From an uncultured Lachnospiraceae bacterium (GTDB taxonomy: Bacteria > Bacillota > Clostridia > Lachnospirales > Lachnospiraceae): a stretch of 12,785 nt of DNA. The stretch is taken from contig CAJUEY010000057.1 of assembly GCA_910585825.1 (NCBI GenBank), positions 1 to 12,785 on the forward strand, in the 5' to 3' direction. Below, piece after piece: positions 1-7,566 of the stretch (position 1 is its first letter; each line of letters opens with the position of its first letter). The translations under genes were made by a program, and so were the position numbers. The notes beneath the pieces are model-generated. The model was not told the DNA's origin. It did no database searches and saw only the letters and a list, made by a program, of their open reading frames with translations.

Positions 1-16
1 TTTCATTACTATTTGT

Positions 17-36
17 GCCGCCAACTGAAAGGCGGC
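17..36. repeat. GC-rich inverted repeat ahead of the first LRR gene
   Basis: GCCGCC (17-22) and GGCGGC (31-36) form a perfect 6-bp stem with an 8-nt loop. It lies 15 bases before the chosen start at 52 and just before the GGAG ribosome binding site at 42-45. No T-tract follows, so it is not a clear terminator. It could be the end of an upstream structure cut by the window edge, or a leader hairpin affecting translation. The window starts too close to decide. Confidence 0.4.
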
Positions 37-51
37 GGAATGGAGATTTAT

Positions 52-1566
52 ATGAGTGGAAAAAGAATTCATATGAATAAAATAATCGTACTTTCTCTTT
101 TGATCTTCTCATGCGTCCTTATGATTCCCGCAACAGCGGCGCGGGCGTCATCTGATGTAATTGAGAACAACAGCGGCGGCATTCCGGATAAAAAGCTCTA
201 TAAAGCAATCTTAAAAAAGCTGGGCAAGAAGCCAAATCAGAAGTTTACGAAACAGGAAGCCGCAAAGATTAAATCATTGGATGCCAGTTTTCAGGGAGTG
301 AAAAGCCTGAAGGGGATAAAACACTTAAAACAGTTGAAAACACTGTATTTAGAGTCAAATGGCTTAAAGAGCTTAAAAGGCATTCAGGATCTTTCTAATT
401 TAAAGAAGTTAGATATATCCCGTAATTCCATAAAAAATATCAAGCCACTGAAAAAATTAAAAAATCTTAAAAAACTGTATGCATTCGAAAATGAGATAAA
501 AAGTTTAAGCGGCATAGAAAATCTGAAAAAATTAAAAGTAGCAGATTTTGACCGCAATAACCTGGAAAGCGTGAAAGAGTTAAAAAAACTGACCAATCTT
601 GAAATTATTTCTCTTCGTTTTAATAATCTGAAAAACCTAAAAGGATTTGGGAAGAAAAAGATAACGGAATTAAATTTGGAAGGAAATAATCTGACAGGTA
701 TCAAAGGGCTGGAAAAATTAAAAAATTTAAAGCGGCTGAATGTGCGGAACAACGAAATCGCCAGTCTAAGCGGTGTGGAATCTCTGACTCAATTAGTGGA
801 GCTGAATGCAAGCAGAAATAAACTGACAGGGATTCGGGAAGCTGCAAGCCTTGGGAATTTAAAAAAGCTGAATGTAAACGATAACCAAATAAAAAGCCTT
901 AATGGAGTAGAACATCTTCAAAAACTGGAATGGCTGCAGGCGTCTTCCAACTGTCTGGGCAGCCTGACAGATATGAGTCAGTTGAAAAAGCTGGATTATC
1001 TGGATGTCAACGATAACTGTCTGTCCAGCGTCAATGAAATATGCGCATTGCAAAAATTGGATGTTCTCGGCATAAGCTACAATAAGCTTACAGAGCTGCC
1101 GGATTTATCTTCTTATTCAAATATTTCCTTAATCAGGTTTAATTTTAATAATTTAAAAGAAACGAAAGAGGAATTGAAAAGAAAGCTGCCCCAGAATTAT
1201 TTTAACAACTACGGAGATCTATTTGAAAATGACTTTTCTTTTCAGAATTTAGACTATGCCATAGATTTTACAGAGCCTGCAGGAGCAGAGTTAATTAATG
1301 CGAATACGACCAGAATTGCCGGTCATATCCATATGCCTGCAAAAACCATACAGATCACACTGACTGACAATATAAATGATGATGATGGTTTTACGGATTA
1401 TTTTTATGCGGATGTGGATGAAAACGGGAACTTTGTATTTGAATATCTGGATTTGAGAAAATATGTGAAAGGCAAATGGGATATGCGAATAGGAATTTGT
1501 CTGGAATATGACAAGGAGAATCATTATTATTCAGATACTGGTCTGCGCCGGTACAGAATAAAGTAG
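52..1566 (+). CDS. Secreted leucine-rich-repeat protein (LRR paralog A)
   Basis: A 504-residue exported protein. Start 52 is preferred over in-frame TTG 13 and ATG 40 because GGAG at 42-45 sits 6 nt upstream and the N terminus then aligns with the next gene. Residues 1-32 are a signal peptide (basic start, hydrophobic core, A-R-A before SS). Residues 35-89 form an N-terminal cap containing IPDKKLYKAILKKLGKK. Residues 90-380 hold about 13 leucine-rich repeats, nearly all 22 residues (LxxLxxLxLxxNxLxxLxGI), the internalin/SDS22-like class; with the cap-proximal repeat this makes 14. The repeats are very rich in lysine. Residues 403-504 form a beta-rich domain (DFTEPA, NTTRIAG, ADVDENGNFVFE) that looks Ig-like. 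No LPxTG motif or membrane anchor is seen, so secretion or non-covalent wall association is inferred. A binding or adhesion role is likely from the fold; the ligand is unknown. The next gene, 53 bases downstream, is a paralog. Confidence 0.88.
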   Translation: MSGKRIHMNKIIVLSLLIFSCVLMIPATAARASSDVIENNSGGIPDKKLYKAILKKLGKKPNQKFTKQEAAKIKSLDASFQGVKSLKGIKHLKQLKTLYLESNGLKSLKGIQDLSNLKKLDISRNSIKNIKPLKKLKNLKKLYAFENEIKSLSGIENLKKLKVADFDRNNLESVKELKKLTNLEIISLRFNNLKNLKGFGKKKITELNLEGNNLTGIKGLEKLKNLKRLNVRNNEIASLSGVESLTQLVELNASRNKLTGIREAASLGNLKKLNVNDNQIKSLNGVEHLQKLEWLQASSNCLGSLTDMSQLKKLDYLDVNDNCLSSVNEICALQKLDVLGISYNKLTELPDLSSYSNISLIRFNFNNLKETKEELKRKLPQNYFNNYGDLFENDFSFQNLDYAIDFTEPAGAELINANTTRIAGHIHMPAKTIQITLTDNINDDDGFTDYFYADVDENGNFVFEYLDLRKYVKGKWDMRIGICLEYDKENHYYSDTGLRRYRIK

Positions 1567-1619
1567 AGAGAAGTGAATTCAGGCTGTATTTTTGAAATTT
1601 TGCAGTAAGGAGTGATGTT

Positions 1620-3011
1620 ATGGTATCAAAGAAAGAATGTAATAGAAACAAAAAAATAGTTATGTATCTGTTGGTGTTCTTATGTGTCTTTATCATTCCA
1701 GCATCAGGAACATATGCTTCATCCAATGTAATTGAAAATAATAAGAGCGGAATACCGGATAAGAAATTATATCAGTCAATTTTGAAAAAATTGGGTAAAA
1801 AATCAAAGGAAAAATTTACGCGACAGGAAGCCGAAAGCATTAAGTCTCTGAATGTTTCCGGAAGTGGGAAAATTACCACTTTAAAAGGCATAAAATACCT
1901 GAAAGAGTTGAAAAGATTAGAGCTGGATGGACATGAATTAAGTAATCTGAAAGGAATTCAGAGCCTTACGAAATTGGAAACGCTGGATATTTCACAGAAC
2001 GAAATAAAAAGTTTAAAGCCCTTAAAAAAATTGAAAAAGCTGAATAAATTGAATGCAAGCGGTAATAAGATCAAAAGCGCCAAAGGATTAGAGAAATTAA
2101 ATAAATTACAGAAGTTATATTTGAATGGGAATGATCTGACAGGCATAACGGAATTGAAAAATCTGAAAAATTTAAAAATTCTGGAACTGTCCCATAATAA
2201 GATTACCAGCCTTAAGGGACTGCAAAAACAAAAGAAATTAACAAGTTTATATGTAGATAAAAATAATCTGGCCGGAATACAGGAAGTTGAAAATTTAATT
2301 CAATTAAAAGATTTGCATGCGGAAGAAAACTGTCTGAAAAGTTTAAAAGGAATAGAAAGCTTAAAGAATCTGACCAGTTTAAATGTATCCACGAACCAAC
2401 TGGAAAATTTAAATTATATTCAAAATCTGCCAAGCCTGGAAATCTTATTTACAGGCGCGAATCAACTGGTAAAAGCAGACGAGATCTCAACGTTGAGAAA
2501 TTTAGAATATTTGGATGTATCGTATAACAAAATTACAGAATTTCCGAACCTCTCAAATCTTTCTAAATTAGATGCCATTGTTTTCTCGTATAATTTTTTA
2601 GACGAAAAGAAAGATGAATTGAAAAAGAAATTTCCAAAAGTTTATATGGCATCAAAACAAAACTGGTTTGAAGGGGGGTATCTTCTGCAGAATATAGATT
2701 ATTCAATTGATTTTACCGAACCTGCCGATCCAAAGATGATTACTTTAAATACGACCAGAATTGCAGGACGCATTCATATGTCTGCAGAAAAAATAGAGAT
2801 GAAGATAGAGGTAGCACAGAAAGATGATAGTTATTTCAAAACATATTTCTACGCAGATGTGGACGCAGATGGAAATTTTGTCTTTGAAGATCTGAATTTC
2901 AGACAATTTTCAGAAGGAAGATGTACTATGTCTATTTATATCGGAAGTGAAAATGATTGGACATTTAATCATTTTGGAGGGCCTTCGCTTTACGTTTATT
3001 ATTTAAATTAA
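1620..3011 (+). CDS. Secreted leucine-rich-repeat protein (LRR paralog B)
   Basis: A 463-residue paralog of the preceding gene with the same architecture. AAGGAG (1607-1612) lies 7 nt before the ATG. Residues 1-33 are a signal peptide (T-Y-A before SS); the cap (36-91) shares the motif IPDKKLY and the string KKLGKK. Twelve repeats of 22 residues follow (to about 339), two fewer than in paralog A. The C-terminal domain (about 361-463) again has DFTEPA, NTTRIAG, IHM and YFYADVDADGNFVFE. No sorting signal or anchor is visible. There is no terminator or clear promoter in the 53-base gap from paralog A, so one transcript is likely, ending at the hairpin at 3059-3108. The copies differ widely in sequence, so the duplication is not recent. 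The role is inferred as surface or extracellular protein-protein binding; the target cannot be named. Confidence 0.88.
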   Translation: MVSKKECNRNKKIVMYLLVFLCVFIIPASGTYASSNVIENNKSGIPDKKLYQSILKKLGKKSKEKFTRQEAESIKSLNVSGSGKITTLKGIKYLKELKRLELDGHELSNLKGIQSLTKLETLDISQNEIKSLKPLKKLKKLNKLNASGNKIKSAKGLEKLNKLQKLYLNGNDLTGITELKNLKNLKILELSHNKITSLKGLQKQKKLTSLYVDKNNLAGIQEVENLIQLKDLHAEENCLKSLKGIESLKNLTSLNVSTNQLENLNYIQNLPSLEILFTGANQLVKADEISTLRNLEYLDVSYNKITEFPNLSNLSKLDAIVFSYNFLDEKKDELKKKFPKVYMASKQNWFEGGYLLQNIDYSIDFTEPADPKMITLNTTRIAGRIHMSAEKIEMKIEVAQKDDSYFKTYFYADVDADGNFVFEDLNFRQFSEGRCTMSIYIGSENDWTFNHFGGPSLYVYYLN

Positions 3012-3058
3012 TGATGAGATAATAGGATAAAATAATACATAAACAATTTCAAACAGAC

Positions 3059-3108
3059 AACACCGCCGGAAAGAAAGATTTTCCAAATTTCAGGCGGTGT
3101 TTTTCTTT
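3059..3108 (+). terminator. Intrinsic terminator after the LRR pair
   Basis: AACACCGCC (3059-3067) pairs perfectly with GGCGGTGTT (3093-3101), followed by a T-rich run (3100-3108, one C). An inner helix GGAAA (3068-3072) with TTTCC (3080-3084) shortens the loop. It lies 47 bases after the stop of paralog B. Confidence 0.85.
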
Positions 3109-3134
3109 GAATCTGTTCATCAATATGATATAAT
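3107..3134 (+). promoter_or_regulatory. Extended -10 promoter for the GH18 gene
   Basis: TTGAAT (3107-3112), a 16-nt spacer and TATAAT (3129-3134), with TG at 3126-3127 making an extended -10. The -35 box overlaps the tail of the preceding terminator. The leader to the ATG at 3250 would be about 110 nt, long for a simple promoter. It contains a small hairpin, CAGAC (3190-3194) with GTCTG (3201-3205). No known riboswitch was recognised in it. Confidence 0.65.
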
Positions 3135-3249
3135 GGGCGTTAGTGAGGAGAGCATGCCCGTATGTTCTGCAAATGACGAGTGATGATGACAGACCATTGC
3201 GTCTGTAGCATAATATGGATGCACAAGAGTTCAAAGGAGGAAAGTACGA

Positions 3250-4986
3250 ATGGATAAAAGAAGAACGCAGCAATCAGTGATTTTAGCTGCCGCAGTGATT
3301 GTAATTATAATTTTGGTACTTATTATAGGTAAGATTATTAATAAATATACACCCACCAAAGAGGAAATGGACTTGTTTGAATATTATGGCGTATCGGACG
3401 ACACATCCGCAGCCATTGTACTGGATCATGAAATCATATCTCAGCAGGCGGTGATCAAAGACGGAGCGCTGTATGTAGATTACGATACAGTAAGAGAGTT
3501 ATTTAACAGTCGTTTTTATTGGGATGCAAATGAGAATCTTCTATTATATACAACGCCGTCAGATGTGGTGTCTGCAGCAGCATCCAGTAATGATTATTAC
3601 ATCACAAAAGAAAAAAAGAGCGAAAAATATACCATCGTATACGCAGATGCCAAAACGGCATACATTGCATTAGAATATGTAAAGAAATTTACAGATATGG
3701 ATTACCGGTTTTATGAAGATCCCAACCGAATTGTTGTAACAACGGATTGGGCGGATGCAACAGTCGTTCCTGTGAAAAAAGATACCCAGGTTCGTGTGAA
3801 AGGCGGTATCAAAAGCCCGATTCTTTCTCAGGTGGAAAGTGAAGATATTTTGATTTTGTTAGAAGAAGGAGAAGATTGGGATAAGGTTGCCACAGAAAAT
3901 GGAATTATTGGTTATGCACGTAATAAAAAGCTGGGAGAAGAAGAGAAAAGGAGCTACAAACACAGTTTTGAAAAAGAAGAGTTTTCCCATATTTTAAAGG
4001 ATGAGAAGATCAATATGGCATGGCATCAGGTGACGACAAAAGATGCCAACAGCAATGTGGCGGATGTGATTTCCGGAACAAAGGGCTTAAATGTCATTTC
4101 TCCCACCTGGTTTTATTTAAATGACAATGACGGAACGCTGATGGACCTTGCCAGCAAGGAATATGTGGATTACTGCCACAGCCAGGGAATTGAGGTCTGG
4201 GCGCTGGTAAGCAATTTGGAAAACGAGGAAGTGGATACGACAACTGTTCTGACACATACCTCAAAGCGGACAAATATGGTGAATCAACTGATTGCCGCCG
4301 CAATTCAATATGATTTTGACGGAATTAACGTAGACTTTGAAGCAATCAGCACAGAAGCGGGAGAAGGCTATATCCAGTTTATCCGTGAGCTTTCACTGAA
4401 ATGTGAAAATAACGGTATTATTTTATCAGTTGACAACTATGTGCCTACGGAATACACGGCTTTTTACAATCGCAGCGAACAGGCGAATTTTGCGGATTAT
4501 ATTATTATTATGGGATATGACGAGCATTATGTGGGATCAGAAGAAGGTTCCGTTGCGTCAATCGGATTTGTGGAAGGAGGCATTACAGATACCTTAAAGG
4601 AGGTTCCCGCAAATCAGACAATACTGGCGGCGCCGTTTTTTACAAGAATCTGGAAAGAAACGCCAAAAGCAGCGTCTGATGACGTAGAGGCGGCGTCAGA
4701 GGATTATGTGCCCTATGAGCTTTCTTCCCAGGCGTCAAGCATGGAAGAATCCTGGAATATGGTGTCTGAAAACGGAGTGGAAGCGGTCTGGTCAGAAGAG
4801 GACGGTCAGTATTATGCAGAATATGAAAATGGCGGAGACACTTATAAAGTATGGCTGGAAGATACAGAATCCATGGAGTTGAGGCTGAAAGCGGCATCCG
4901 AAAATCAGCTGGCAGGCATGGCGTTCTGGAAACTTGGACTAGAACAGAGCAGTATCTGGGATACCATTTTGAAATATATGAATTAA
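3250..4986 (+). CDS. Membrane-anchored SH3b plus GH18 glycosidase-like protein
   Basis: A 578-residue protein; AAAGGAGG (3233-3240) lies 9 nt before the ATG. Residues 10-27 are one hydrophobic segment after a short basic start, fitting an N-terminal membrane anchor with the rest outside. Residues about 40-170 resemble the copper amine oxidase N-terminal-like repeat (no enzymatic role implied). Residues about 175-235 look like a bacterial SH3 domain, a wall-binding module. From about 250 to the end is a glycoside hydrolase 18 domain: DGINVDFE (357-364) matches DxxDxDxE with Asn360 at the second Asp and the catalytic acid Glu364 kept; MGYDEH (421-426) matches the MxYD motif. The Asn form is common in YaaH/SleL-type spore cortex-lytic GH18 enzymes that act on N-acetylglucosamine in peptidoglycan. 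An acidic Ser/Ala/Glu-rich stretch lies at about 472-495. Likely role: cell wall or spore peptidoglycan hydrolysis. It is transcribed alone. Confidence 0.87.
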   Translation: MDKRRTQQSVILAAAVIVIIILVLIIGKIINKYTPTKEEMDLFEYYGVSDDTSAAIVLDHEIISQQAVIKDGALYVDYDTVRELFNSRFYWDANENLLLYTTPSDVVSAAASSNDYYITKEKKSEKYTIVYADAKTAYIALEYVKKFTDMDYRFYEDPNRIVVTTDWADATVVPVKKDTQVRVKGGIKSPILSQVESEDILILLEEGEDWDKVATENGIIGYARNKKLGEEEKRSYKHSFEKEEFSHILKDEKINMAWHQVTTKDANSNVADVISGTKGLNVISPTWFYLNDNDGTLMDLASKEYVDYCHSQGIEVWALVSNLENEEVDTTTVLTHTSKRTNMVNQLIAAAIQYDFDGINVDFEAISTEAGEGYIQFIRELSLKCENNGIILSVDNYVPTEYTAFYNRSEQANFADYIIIMGYDEHYVGSEEGSVASIGFVEGGITDTLKEVPANQTILAAPFFTRIWKETPKAASDDVEAASEDYVPYELSSQASSMEESWNMVSENGVEAVWSEEDGQYYAEYENGGDTYKVWLEDTESMELRLKAASENQLAGMAFWKLGLEQSSIWDTILKYMN

Positions 4987-5027
4987 TTTTAGAATAATCC
5001 CGGATTTCAATAAATCAATGAAAGTTT

Positions 5028-5071
5028 ACAGGTCTTTTGATGCATAATCTTGCATAAAAGACCTGTTTTTT
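5028..5071 (+). terminator. Strong intrinsic terminator after the GH18 gene
   Basis: ACAGGTCTTTT (5028-5038) pairs with AAAAGACCTGT (5056-5066). After a bulged G5039 the stem continues with ATGCA (5040-5044) and TGCAT (5051-5055), closing on the loop TAATCT. This gives 16 pairs with one bulge, followed by a run of six T (5066-5071). Confidence 0.92.
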
Positions 5072-5102
5072 AGATTAAATTGCCTTATTTTCATTTTTAT
5101 AC

Positions 5103-5130
5103 TTGTATTTATGCATAAAGATGTTACAAT
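5103..5130 (+). promoter_or_regulatory. Probable promoter of the amino acid ABC operon
   Basis: TTGTAT (5103-5108), a 16-nt spacer and TACAAT (5125-5130), with TG at 5122-5123 giving an extended -10. A second TATAAT occurs at 5132-5137 but has no good -35, so the start could shift by about 7 bases. No T-box, amino acid riboswitch or obvious operator is visible in the short leader. Confidence 0.55.
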
Positions 5131-5167
5131 ATATAATATTTGTGCTGAAAGGGAGGAATATAAAATT

Positions 5168-6016
5168 ATGAAAAAAGCAGCAGCATTATTATTAACAGTA
5201 ACTATGGCGATGGCATTTGTCGGATGCGGTAATACAGCAGAAGATGCAAATACAAAAAATACGGACAACGAATCAAATGCCGAAAACGTTTCAGATACCG
5301 AAGATCTTCAGGGTGATTTAGAGGGAGACGGACCGCTGGTAGACGGTGTATTAAATGTAGGAACCAATGCAGAATTTCCGCCTTTTGAATTTGTGGGGGA
5401 CGACGGAGAACCGGATGGTTTCGATATGGCGTTGATCAAAGCGATCGGTGAAAAGATGGGGGTAGATGTAGTCGTGGAGAACATGGAATTTGATTCTCTG
5501 GTAGCTTCCATCGGCAGCAAAATCGACGTTGCGATTGCCGGTATGACAGTTACGGAAGAGCGTAAAAATGCAGTAGATTTTTCCGATGATTATTATGAAG
5601 CAGTACAGTATGTAATTGTTTCTGCAGATTCCGAAATTGCTTCTGCAAAAGATCTGGAAGGGAAAACAATCGGCGTTCAGCTTGGAACGACAGGTGATTT
5701 TATTGTGGAAGAAATCGAAGGCGCAACCGCTGCACAGTATAACAAGGCAGTAGATGCGGTAAACGATTTAAGGAACGGAAGAGTAGACGCTGTTATTATT
5801 GATAAAAACCCGGCTCAGGTATTTGGCGAGCAGTTTAAGGATGAAGTAAAACTGTATGATGGAGAAAGCGCAGATTTTGGATTTGAAAAAGAATTTTATG
5901 CAATCGCTCTGCCAAAAGGCGACGAAGAACTGGCAAAATCCATCAACGACGCTCTTGCAGAGCTGAAAGAAGACGGAACCTTTGATGAATTAGTAACACA
6001 GTACATAGAAAACTAA
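5168..6016 (+). CDS. Amino acid ABC transporter substrate-binding lipoprotein
   Basis: A 282-residue family 3 extracellular solute-binding protein. The ATG at 5168 is chosen over the upstream in-frame ATG at 5111: AGGGAGG (5150-5156) precedes it, and it begins directly with a lipoprotein signal (KK, hydrophobic core, FVGC lipobox, lipid-bearing Cys20). A flexible linker rich in Asn, Asp, Glu and Thr runs to about residue 57. The binding domain follows, with GTNAEFPPFEF near its start and AGMTVTEERKNAVDFSDDYY in the middle, both typical of polar amino acid binders of the ArgT/GlnH/cystine group. It captures the amino acid outside the membrane and delivers it to the permease encoded 24 bases downstream. 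The exact substrate (arginine, glutamine, cystine or other) cannot be read from the sequence. Confidence 0.94.
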   Translation: MKKAAALLLTVTMAMAFVGCGNTAEDANTKNTDNESNAENVSDTEDLQGDLEGDGPLVDGVLNVGTNAEFPPFEFVGDDGEPDGFDMALIKAIGEKMGVDVVVENMEFDSLVASIGSKIDVAIAGMTVTEERKNAVDFSDDYYEAVQYVIVSADSEIASAKDLEGKTIGVQLGTTGDFIVEEIEGATAAQYNKAVDAVNDLRNGRVDAVIIDKNPAQVFGEQFKDEVKLYDGESADFGFEKEFYAIALPKGDEELAKSINDALAELKEDGTFDELVTQYIEN

Positions 6017-6040
6017 AACAGACAGAATGGGAGAGAAGCA

Positions 6041-6742
6041 ATGAATGAATGGTTTGCAGACGTAGCATATAAATTTCAGATTGCTTTCCTTGACGGCGAC
6101 CGTTGGAAACTTTATATAAGCGGTCTCGGCGTTACATTGCAGATATCGCTTTTTGCTGCAATTTTAGGTGTGGCGATTGGTATTGTTGTGGCATTGATGA
6201 AACTGTCTGTCAAAAAAGACGGAAGTCGTTCTCTATGGTCTGTGATTGCTCAGATTTATATTGACGTGATTCGAGGTACGCCGTCGGTATTGCAGCTTTT
6301 GATTATGTGGTTTATTGTGATGAAAGGCAGCAAAAACGGCGTTCTGGTAGCCGTGCTGACATTCGGCATCAACAGCGGCGCTTATGTATCCGAAATTATG
6401 AGGGCAGGAATTCAGGCAGTGGATCATGGTCAAATGGAGGCGGGACGTTCTTTGGGGTTATCCAAAGGACAGACCATGCGTTATATCATTTTGCCCCAGG
6501 CAATCAAAAATGTATTGCCGCCAATCGGCAACGAATTTATCGTATTGCTGAAAGAAACTGCAATTGTCGGATATGTCAGCCTTTCCGATTTGACGAGGAC
6601 TGCCAGTCAGGTTTCTTCCAGGACGTTTGAGGCGTTTATGCCCCTGATTGGCGCAGCCGTTGTTTATTTTATAATCATTAAAATATTAAGCAAGTTAATT
6701 GAACTGTTAGAGAGGAGGCTGCGCAAAGGTGATCACCGTTAA
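6041..6742 (+). CDS. Amino acid ABC transporter permease
   Basis: A 233-residue integral membrane permease of the HisM/GlnP/ArtQ type; the family is usually 215-240 residues. GGGAGAG lies about 6-11 nt before the ATG. Hydrophobic segments appear at about 30-55, 72-98, 100-122 and 195-222. The EAA loop that docks on the ATPase is clear: EAGRSLGL (133-140), then LPQAIKNVLPPIGNE and KETAIVGYVSLSDL, near-signature strings of this subfamily. Only one permease is encoded, so a homodimer is expected. Its 3' end overlaps the start of the ATPase gene by 14 bases, which suggests translational coupling. Confidence 0.95.
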   Translation: MNEWFADVAYKFQIAFLDGDRWKLYISGLGVTLQISLFAAILGVAIGIVVALMKLSVKKDGSRSLWSVIAQIYIDVIRGTPSVLQLLIMWFIVMKGSKNGVLVAVLTFGINSGAYVSEIMRAGIQAVDHGQMEAGRSLGLSKGQTMRYIILPQAIKNVLPPIGNEFIVLLKETAIVGYVSLSDLTRTASQVSSRTFEAFMPLIGAAVVYFIIIKILSKLIELLERRLRKGDHR

Positions 6743-7451
6743 AAATCTGCATAAATCCTTTGGAGAAATAGAAGTATTAAAAGGTATCGACTATCATGTG
6801 GAAAAAGGAGAGAAGATCGTAATTGTCGGTCCATCCGGTTCCGGGAAAAGTACCTTTCTGCGCTGCATGAACCTCTTAGAGCAGCCTACCAGCGGTGAAA
6901 TCTGGTTTGACGGTCAGTTAATCACAGATCCCAAGACAAATATCAATAAAATCAGGGAACACATGGGAATGGTATTCCAGAACTTTAATCTGTTTAATAA
7001 TCTTACCATTATGGGAAATATTACTTTAGCTCCCGTCAAATTAAAGCTGATGAGTCAGGAAGAGGCAAATGAAACAGCCTTGAATCTTTTAAAGAGAGTG
7101 AATCTGACAGAAAAGGCAGATGCTTATCCGTCTCAGCTCTCCGGCGGACAGCGGCAGAGAATTGCAATTGTGCGTTCCCTTGCCATGAATCCAAAGGTTA
7201 TGCTTTTTGATGAACCGACATCGGCTCTTGATCCTGAAATGGTGGGAGAAGTGCTGGATGTTATGAAGGAACTGGCGGACAGCGGCATGACAATGGTAGT
7301 CGTGACGCATGAAATGGGATTTGCGAGAGAAGTCGGCAGCAGGGTTTTATTCGTGGATGAAGGGGTGATCATGGAGGAAAACACGCCGGGAGAATTTTTT
7401 ACAAATCCACAGAATCCCAGATTACAGGATTTTCTTTCAAAAGTATTATAA
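6729..7451 (+). CDS. Amino acid ABC transporter ATP-binding protein
   Basis: A 240-residue ATPase of the GlnQ/HisP/ArtP class that powers the importer. It starts with GTG at 6729; AGAGGAGG (6711-6718) is 10 nt upstream, and both lie inside the permease gene. All nucleotide-binding motifs are present: Walker A GPSGSGKST (34-42), Q-loop Gln84 in VFQNFNLF, signature LSGGQ (137-141), Walker B VMLFDE (157-162), D-loop SALD (165-168) and switch His194. The length is normal for the family. It ends the operon; a terminator follows within 10 bases of the stop. The three genes form a complete importer (binding protein, permease, ATPase). Confidence 0.96.
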   Translation: MITVKNLHKSFGEIEVLKGIDYHVEKGEKIVIVGPSGSGKSTFLRCMNLLEQPTSGEIWFDGQLITDPKTNINKIREHMGMVFQNFNLFNNLTIMGNITLAPVKLKLMSQEEANETALNLLKRVNLTEKADAYPSQLSGGQRQRIAIVRSLAMNPKVMLFDEPTSALDPEMVGEVLDVMKELADSGMTMVVVTHEMGFAREVGSRVLFVDEGVIMEENTPGEFFTNPQNPRLQDFLSKVL

Positions 7452-7460
7452 AGAGAAACA

Positions 7461-7494
7461 AAACGGGAGAATGCGAAATGCGCTCCCGTTTTTA
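7461..7494 (+). terminator. Intrinsic terminator of the ABC operon
   Basis: AAACGGGAG (7461-7469) pairs perfectly with CTCCCGTTT (7483-7491), 13-nt loop, with a T-rich tail (TTTTTATTT). Confidence 0.92.
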
Positions 7495-7506
7495 TTTCCT
7501 CAAAAC

Positions 7507-7535
7507 TTGTATTTGAAAATGAAATAGAGTATTCT
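7507..7535 (+). promoter_or_regulatory. Possible promoter for the fused methyltransferase gene
   Basis: TTGTAT (7507-7512), a 17-nt spacer and TATTCT (7530-7535), just after the operon terminator and about 31 bases before the ATG. Both boxes are imperfect; the placement between a terminator and the next start is the best argument. Confidence 0.35.
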
Positions 7536-7566
7536 TGTTACAGGCCAATAGAAGGGATCAATTACA

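Noticed and set aside
13..51. Longer N terminus for LRR paralog A (TTG at 13 or ATG at 40)
   Set aside because: The extension passes through a GC hairpin, lacks a good ribosome binding site, and would place extra residues before the signal peptide that the paralog does not have.
384..752. A 122-codon minus-strand frame, rich in Phe and Ser, opposite the LRR repeats
   Set aside because: It is the antisense reading of A-rich lysine/leucine codons (Phe, Ser, Leu on the other strand). Similar shadows lie under paralog B.
90..2640. Periodic DNA repeats in the LRR genes considered as a possible CRISPR or satellite array
   Set aside because: The period (about 66 bp) is the coding repeat of 22 residues. 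There are no identical repeats with unique spacers.
5111..5167. Longer N terminus for the solute-binding lipoprotein
   Set aside because: The extra 19 residues cover the promoter and ribosome binding site, and would bury the lipoprotein signal, which starts cleanly at 5168.
6307..6630. A 107-codon plus-strand frame inside the permease gene
   Set aside because: It is out of frame with a gene whose motifs are complete, has no ribosome binding site, and shows no recognisable domain.
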